Shown here in pieces: positions 36,795 through 41,083 of a stretch of DNA of 41,083 nucleotides. The stretch is from Parasporobacterium sp. Lineage in GTDB: Bacteria; Bacillota; Clostridia; Lachnospirales; Lachnospiraceae. The position numbers were made by a program, and so were the translations under genes. The stretch lies in assembly GCA_021443845.1 (NCBI GenBank), contig JABUTA010000004.1, positions 1 to 41,083 on the forward strand. The letters run 5' to 3'. Numbering within the stretch: position 1 is the stretch's first letter; each line of letters starts with the position of its first letter. The notes beneath the pieces were generated by a model, which did no database searches, was not told the DNA's origin, and worked only from the letters and a program-made list of their open reading frames with translations.

Positions 36795-37727
36795 TCAGTT
36801 TTCATACATTTCCGTAGACAGGTATCTGTCTCCTGTGTCAGGAAGAAGTACCACTATATTTTTGCCCTCATTTTCCGTGCGTTTCGCAATTTTAATTGCC
36901 GCACTGAGTGCTGCACCTGATGATATTCCCACCAGGATTCCCTCTGCGCGTCCCATCATTCTTGCAGCTTCATAGGATTTCTCCGTATCCGCGCAGATGA
37001 TTTCATCATATATTTCAGTATCCAGAACTGCCGGCACAAAGTTGGCTCCTATGCCCTGGATTTTGTGAGAACCCGCATATCCCTTTGACAGAAGGGGAGA
37101 GTCCGACGGCTCAACCGCTATGATTTTTATATCAGGTTTTCTGCTCTTGAGATATCTGCCTGTTCCTGTAAGGGTGCCTCCTGTTCCTACTGTGGCTATA
37201 AATATATCTGTTTTTCCGTCTGTATCCTCATATATTTCAGGACCTGTGGTATCGAAGTGAGCCTTCGGGTTGGCGGGATTGTCAAACTGTCCTGCTATCA
37301 TAGACCCCGGAATCTGATCATGAAGTTCTTCAGCCTTTGCTATGGCACCCTTCATGCCTTCTGCTCCGGGAGTCAGAATAACCTCTGCGCCGTAAGCCTT
37401 AATGGTACGGATACGTTCCACGCTCATGGTGTCCGGCATTACTATTACTGCCTTGTACCCTCTTACAGCAGCCACACTTGCCAGTCCTATCCCCGTATTG
37501 CCGCTGGTGGGCTCGATGATCACTCCGCCGGGCTTTAACTGTCCCTTTTCTTCTGCGTCGTTTATCATAGCCAGGGCCACCCTGTCCTTGGCAGATCCTG
37601 CCGGGTTCATACCCTCCAGCTTGGCGAATATCTTTGCCTTCAGCCCCGTTTTCCTTTCAATATTTACAAGCTCCAGCAGCGGAGTCCTTCCTATCAGCTG
37701 CTCTGCAGAAGTATATATTCTTCCCAT
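36795..37727 (-). CDS. cysK: cysteine synthase A (O-acetylserine sulfhydrylase)
   Basis: IGRTPLLELVNIE, KLEGMNPAGSAKDRVA, EPTSGNTGIGLASVAA, ATVGTGGTLTGTGRYLK, GISSGAALSAAIKIA. Start set to MGRIYTSAEQLIGRTP (37727). Confidence 0.95.
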   Translation of the reverse strand: MGRIYTSAEQLIGRTPLLELVNIERKTGLKAKIFAKLEGMNPAGSAKDRVALAMINDAEEKGQLKPGGVIIEPTSGNTGIGLASVAAVRGYKAVIVMPDTMSVERIRTIKAYGAEVILTPGAEGMKGAIAKAEELHDQIPGSMIAGQFDNPANPKAHFDTTGPEIYEDTDGKTDIFIATVGTGGTLTGTGRYLKSRKPDIKIIAVEPSDSPLLSKGYAGSHKIQGIGANFVPAVLDTEIYDEIICADTEKSYEAARMMGRAEGILVGISSGAALSAAIKIAKRTENEGKNIVVLLPDTGDRYLSTEMYEN

Positions 37728-38076
37728 ATCTGTTTTCCTCGCATGTATCTTCGGATGTTTCCGGTATTTTATTTTGTTTGTACTGCGGCTGAACCGGCAG
37801 CGGGACAGCACATATGTCTCTCCAGAGCATAAGTGTCCTCAGATTACCTGCCCTCCGGATCCGCATGTCACATAGCATATACCCGTATACTCCCAATGGC
37901 AAGTGCCCTTCAGCATTATACATATGTTTCCTCAGCATCAGAATATGCCCGGTAATAATGCAGACAGTTCAATATCATATCAATTCAGTAGGTTTTATGT
38001 TTCAAAGTAAGGGCAATGCATGCCGCACTGCCCCTGCTTTGATCATTTCTCCACCAAATTCAGACTATTCCGTCTG

Positions 38077-38502
38077 TTATATTTCATCTTCATTTCCTGA
38101 TCCTTCGATTACAGTCTGAAGATTAATACCATCAAGATATTCATCAACTACCTTTCTGAGCCCCTTCCATACAGGAAGTGTCACACATTCACCGCAGCGG
38201 ATGCAGGTATTCTCCGGAGTTTCCAGGCATGATACCGGTGCAGTGCTGCCTTCTGCAGCACGCAGTATCTCCCCTACGGTATATTCCTCAGGCAGTTTTG
38301 CCAGGCGATATCCTCCCTGAAACCCCCGTGTGGTAGTAAGAAGACCGGCCTTGTTAATAAGAGGTATTATCTGCTCAAGGTATTTCTTTGATATCTGCTG
38401 CCGCTCCGCTATATCTTTCAGAGCTACATAGCCATCCTTCTGATTAACTGCCAGATCTGCCATCATACGAAGCGCATATCTGCCCCTTGTTGAAACCATC
38501 AT
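38077..38502 (-). CDS. Rrf2-family transcriptional regulator
   Basis: MVSTRGRYALRMMADLAVNQKDGYVALKDIAERQQISKKYLEQIIPLINKAGLLTTTRGFQGGYRLAKLPEEYTVGEILRAAEG; cysteine-rich segment SCLETPENTCIRCGECV. Confidence 0.92.
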   Translation of the reverse strand: MMVSTRGRYALRMMADLAVNQKDGYVALKDIAERQQISKKYLEQIIPLINKAGLLTTTRGFQGGYRLAKLPEEYTVGEILRAAEGSTAPVSCLETPENTCIRCGECVTLPVWKGLRKVVDEYLDGINLQTVIEGSGNEDEI

Positions 38503-38523
38503 ATTGATTCACCTGCTGAATAA

Positions 38524-40767
38524 TTATCTGGATACAACAATACGGAGTCCCATTTCTGTGGTGCCGTTTTCCGGGCAGAGAACATATTCATAGATTTCCA
38601 GCTCGCCGCCGGCAGTATTCGGCTCAATCCTGCTGGATACAGCCTCTGTTGAAAGAATCGTATATCCTTCAGTCGGGATAAGCTTGTAATATACATTTCC
38701 GTCAATGTAATTCTGTCTCTTAACGGTTACAGCCCTGGAATCAAGTTCGCCGTCTTCTGTCATTGCCACAAATGAATATTTAACGTTTCCGTAGGTCTGC
38801 CCTGCATCGCAGATACCGTTGTCAATTACTTCTATGGCAGTAGAGTCAACAACTATTGTAATATTGCCCTGGTTATATGTTCCGTCTTCATATGCTTTTC
38901 CGCCGATGGTAAGAGCCTTAACCGTTACGGTTACAGGGGCTGCTGCTGTGATATCTGTCAGATTATCTGCTGCCAGTGCATTCAGATATCCGTCTCCTGT
39001 TACTGTCCATTTAGCATTCTTAAGGGTAACATTGATCGGATTGTTCAGCACAGGAGCTGCTGTGTGCTTATAACGTCCGATGAGCTTGCAGTCCTGTGTA
39101 TATCCGCCTTTTTCAGCCAGGTAGTTGCAGTGGTCATATTCCTTTGATCCCATGAAAGCATTGAGAACCGTGCCGTTTGGTACAAGATTTCCTTCAAGGT
39201 CAACATGAACATATGTTGTGGAAGAAACTGTTCCTTCATACTCTGCATTTTCCACTGTTACGTTAAGGTTCTGCTTATAATTGTAGATGCAGTTGTAGAT
39301 ATTGCCCTTGTAAGAACCGTTCTTCATGGTAAATGAAGAATCATTTACGGAGCTGTTTGTAGCAACTGCCTCCTCTGAGTGGTCATTGATAGTGTATGTA
39401 AGGATACCCGGATTGCCTGCATCATCTGATTCAACCAGCTCGCAGAGGATTCCTGTGTCACGGGTAGATGTCCCTGAGAAGTTTACCTCTGTACTGTCAA
39501 GAACCATGTTTGCAAAACCGGTATTTGCAGCCCCTGACTTGATCTGGAGCAATGAATCTACAGTATTGATCTTTGTGTTTTCAAATGTGAATGTACCCCC
39601 TGAGGTCTGCTGTGACATGAAAGCTGTATGTCCTGCATTAAGCACGGAATTCCTATAATCAGAGCCTGTATTGCCCGAACCCATGATCTGGATAAAGTCA
39701 GGTGACCAGAATTCAACATTGTCATAGAAATTGTGAACGCCTGAGTCTGCGTAGGTTACATAGCCTGAGCCCCCAACTGTGAATCCGTACTTAACACCGT
39801 TCATTTCCTTAACTGCGGTGTATTCCTTTCCTTCCTGAGCAATCTCAAGCGTACCGATGCCTGAGAATGTGTCCTTTGCATTGATAGCATATGTGCCGCA
39901 GAGATCATAAGCCGTACCTGAGTCGGTTGACAGGGTTCCCCAGCTGGTGGATACCACGATACAGTTTTCGAAAATACCCTGGCCATCAGCCATAACGTTG
40001 AAGGATCTGATGGTTCCGTCCATACCCAGTGCAAAAGGTACTCTCTTCATCATACCCGGCACCAGATTCTGATATTCTTCATAGGTATCAGGTGTTTCTT
40101 TTGTATAGATAACAGTGTTCTTGACATTTGCGATTGATGTGTTGTCAGCGTAGATAGAGCATCTTGTTGCGCCTTCTGTTTCAATATAACAGTCGCTGAC
40201 ATTCAGCACTGACTTGTTGTCAGCCATAAGCAGAGTGCCCCAGCCGGACAGGTCATCACCGCCGTCACCGTATCCGTAGAACTTTGAGTTGGTGATAGTA
40301 TATTCAGAACCGTTATCTACGAGGATACCGTTGAAATGTCCGCCTCCGGAAACCAGCGTGATTCCATCTGCAGACTTATCATCATATCTGCCCCCTGTGA
40401 TGATCTGTTTTACTGAGTAATCGTCTTCAATTTTTCCTTCATTTACCAGCAGTGCCTGACGGAAATAGTATGTAGCTTTTTCCTCATCCTTTGCATTGAG
40501 CCACGGAGCGGCAGAAGGTCCGGCTTTTCTGTAAACCTTTGTAGATACTATTTCGAAGCTGTCCTTAACCTCATAAGATCTGCCCCCAATAAGGTCCTTC
40601 TGGGCACCGTCAACTACCAGAACCAGAACTTCACCCTCGCCTGCAGTCCTGCATTCAGCCTTACCGTCCACAGCATATTCTGCAGCAGTCACAGTAGAAG
40701 CAATACCTGTAGCATTATAGTCATTAACCAACGATGTTCTTATAATGTCTAATTTCATTATTATCAT
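38524..40767 (-). CDS. leaderless right-handed beta-helix-like repeat protein, hypothetical
   Basis: Long Thr/Asn/Gly-rich repetitive strand pattern (GILVDNGSEYTITNSKFYGYGDGG, LMADNKSVLNVSDCYIETEG, SIYADNTSIANVKNTVIYTKE); no signal peptide visible. Confidence 0.65.
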   Translation of the reverse strand: MIIMKLDIIRTSLVNDYNATGIASTVTAAEYAVDGKAECRTAGEGEVLVLVVDGAQKDLIGGRSYEVKDSFEIVSTKVYRKAGPSAAPWLNAKDEEKATYYFRQALLVNEGKIEDDYSVKQIITGGRYDDKSADGITLVSGGGHFNGILVDNGSEYTITNSKFYGYGDGGDDLSGWGTLLMADNKSVLNVSDCYIETEGATRCSIYADNTSIANVKNTVIYTKETPDTYEEYQNLVPGMMKRVPFALGMDGTIRSFNVMADGQGIFENCIVVSTSWGTLSTDSGTAYDLCGTYAINAKDTFSGIGTLEIAQEGKEYTAVKEMNGVKYGFTVGGSGYVTYADSGVHNFYDNVEFWSPDFIQIMGSGNTGSDYRNSVLNAGHTAFMSQQTSGGTFTFENTKINTVDSLLQIKSGAANTGFANMVLDSTEVNFSGTSTRDTGILCELVESDDAGNPGILTYTINDHSEEAVATNSSVNDSSFTMKNGSYKGNIYNCIYNYKQNLNVTVENAEYEGTVSSTTYVHVDLEGNLVPNGTVLNAFMGSKEYDHCNYLAEKGGYTQDCKLIGRYKHTAAPVLNNPINVTLKNAKWTVTGDGYLNALAADNLTDITAAAPVTVTVKALTIGGKAYEDGTYNQGNITIVVDSTAIEVIDNGICDAGQTYGNVKYSFVAMTEDGELDSRAVTVKRQNYIDGNVYYKLIPTEGYTILSTEAVSSRIEPNTAGGELEIYEYVLCPENGTTEMGLRIVVSR

Positions 40768-40880
40768 CCGCCTTTCCCATAAAAATATAAATATATATCA
40801 AATTGCCATTAAGTCTCCGAAAACATCATATACAAAGTCAAGAGTAAATACCAGTAAATTGGTATAAAATATTCATGAAT

Positions 40881-41064
40881 ATTTTACAAGCCACGAGTCA
40901 AAACGCCGGAATTGACAGCCGGGAGCTTGCTCACGGATGAAAATTCCAGCGTTTTTGACGACGGCAGGAAATGAGCACGAAGGGATGGAACATCCCGAAA
41001 GTGCGAATTCCTGCAGGGATGCGAAAGCAGCGCCAGCTGCGAAGCAGCCCGTGGCTTGTAAAAT
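40881..41064 (+). repeat. structured element, copy 2 (terminal 15-bp inverted repeats, three internal hairpins)
   Basis: ATTTTACAAGCCACG (40881-40895)/CGTGGCTTGTAAAAT (41050-41064). Internal: GTCAAAACGC..GCGTTTTTGAC with inner GGAATT/AATTCC; GCAGGAA..GCAC-GAA-GGGATG-GAA-CATCCC-GAAA-GTGC-GAA-TTCCTGC; GGGATGC-GAAA-GCAGC-GCCA-GCTGC-GAA-GCAGCCC. Confidence 0.8.
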
Positions 41065-41083
41065 GCCATCCTTTTGACGACGG

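Noticed and set aside
37728-38076. SAM riboswitch or T-box upstream of cysK
   Set aside because: No S-box (AGAGAGGTGGAGGGA-like) or T-box (TGGNACCGCG-like) conserved sequence could be found.
40884-41069. 61-aa minus-strand ORF
   Set aside because: It coincides with structured element copy 2, and the protein sequence is explained by the hairpin repeats.
1-41083. CRISPR arrays, tRNA or rRNA genes, prophage or transposase genes
   Set aside because: No regular repeat-spacer pattern, no tRNA/rRNA-like sequence, and no integrase, transposase or phage structural protein was seen by reading. A tRNAscan/Infernal run would be needed to confirm.

Overview
The window looks like a Firmicutes/Clostridia chromosome segment, probably Lachnospiraceae-like; this is inferred from gene content and protein style, and no taxonomic search was possible. 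Most genes are on the minus strand. Left to right: (i) a uroporphyrinogen-decarboxylase-family protein divergent from a PucR/CdaR-type regulator, with two near-identical palindromes between them, and a lone butyrate kinase; (ii) two adjacent ECF sigma/anti-sigma-like pairs, one fused to BspA-type leucine-rich repeats and one with a DUF4179-like protein; (iii) a cyclase-family hydrolase and GAPDH, separated by a ~185-bp highly structured element; (iv) a NuoE/NuoF/GltD-like three-gene operon resembling the Sporomusa-type Stn electron-bifurcating transhydrogenase; (v) DUF1292, mnmA, nifU and nifS; (vi) a carbohydrate locus with four tandem secreted CE1-like esterases, a GPH-type symporter, a canonical GH3, a GT2, a GHKL/LytTR two-component system and a bitopic GH3 with reversed domain order; (vii) cysK, an Rrf2 regulator and a leaderless beta-helix-like protein. 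The strongest unusual signal is a pair of ~185-bp structured elements (about 10110-10294 and 40881-41064) 30 kb apart. They share architecture and short loop motifs, while nearly every helix differs in sequence and stays complementary. Novelty cannot be judged without database searches.
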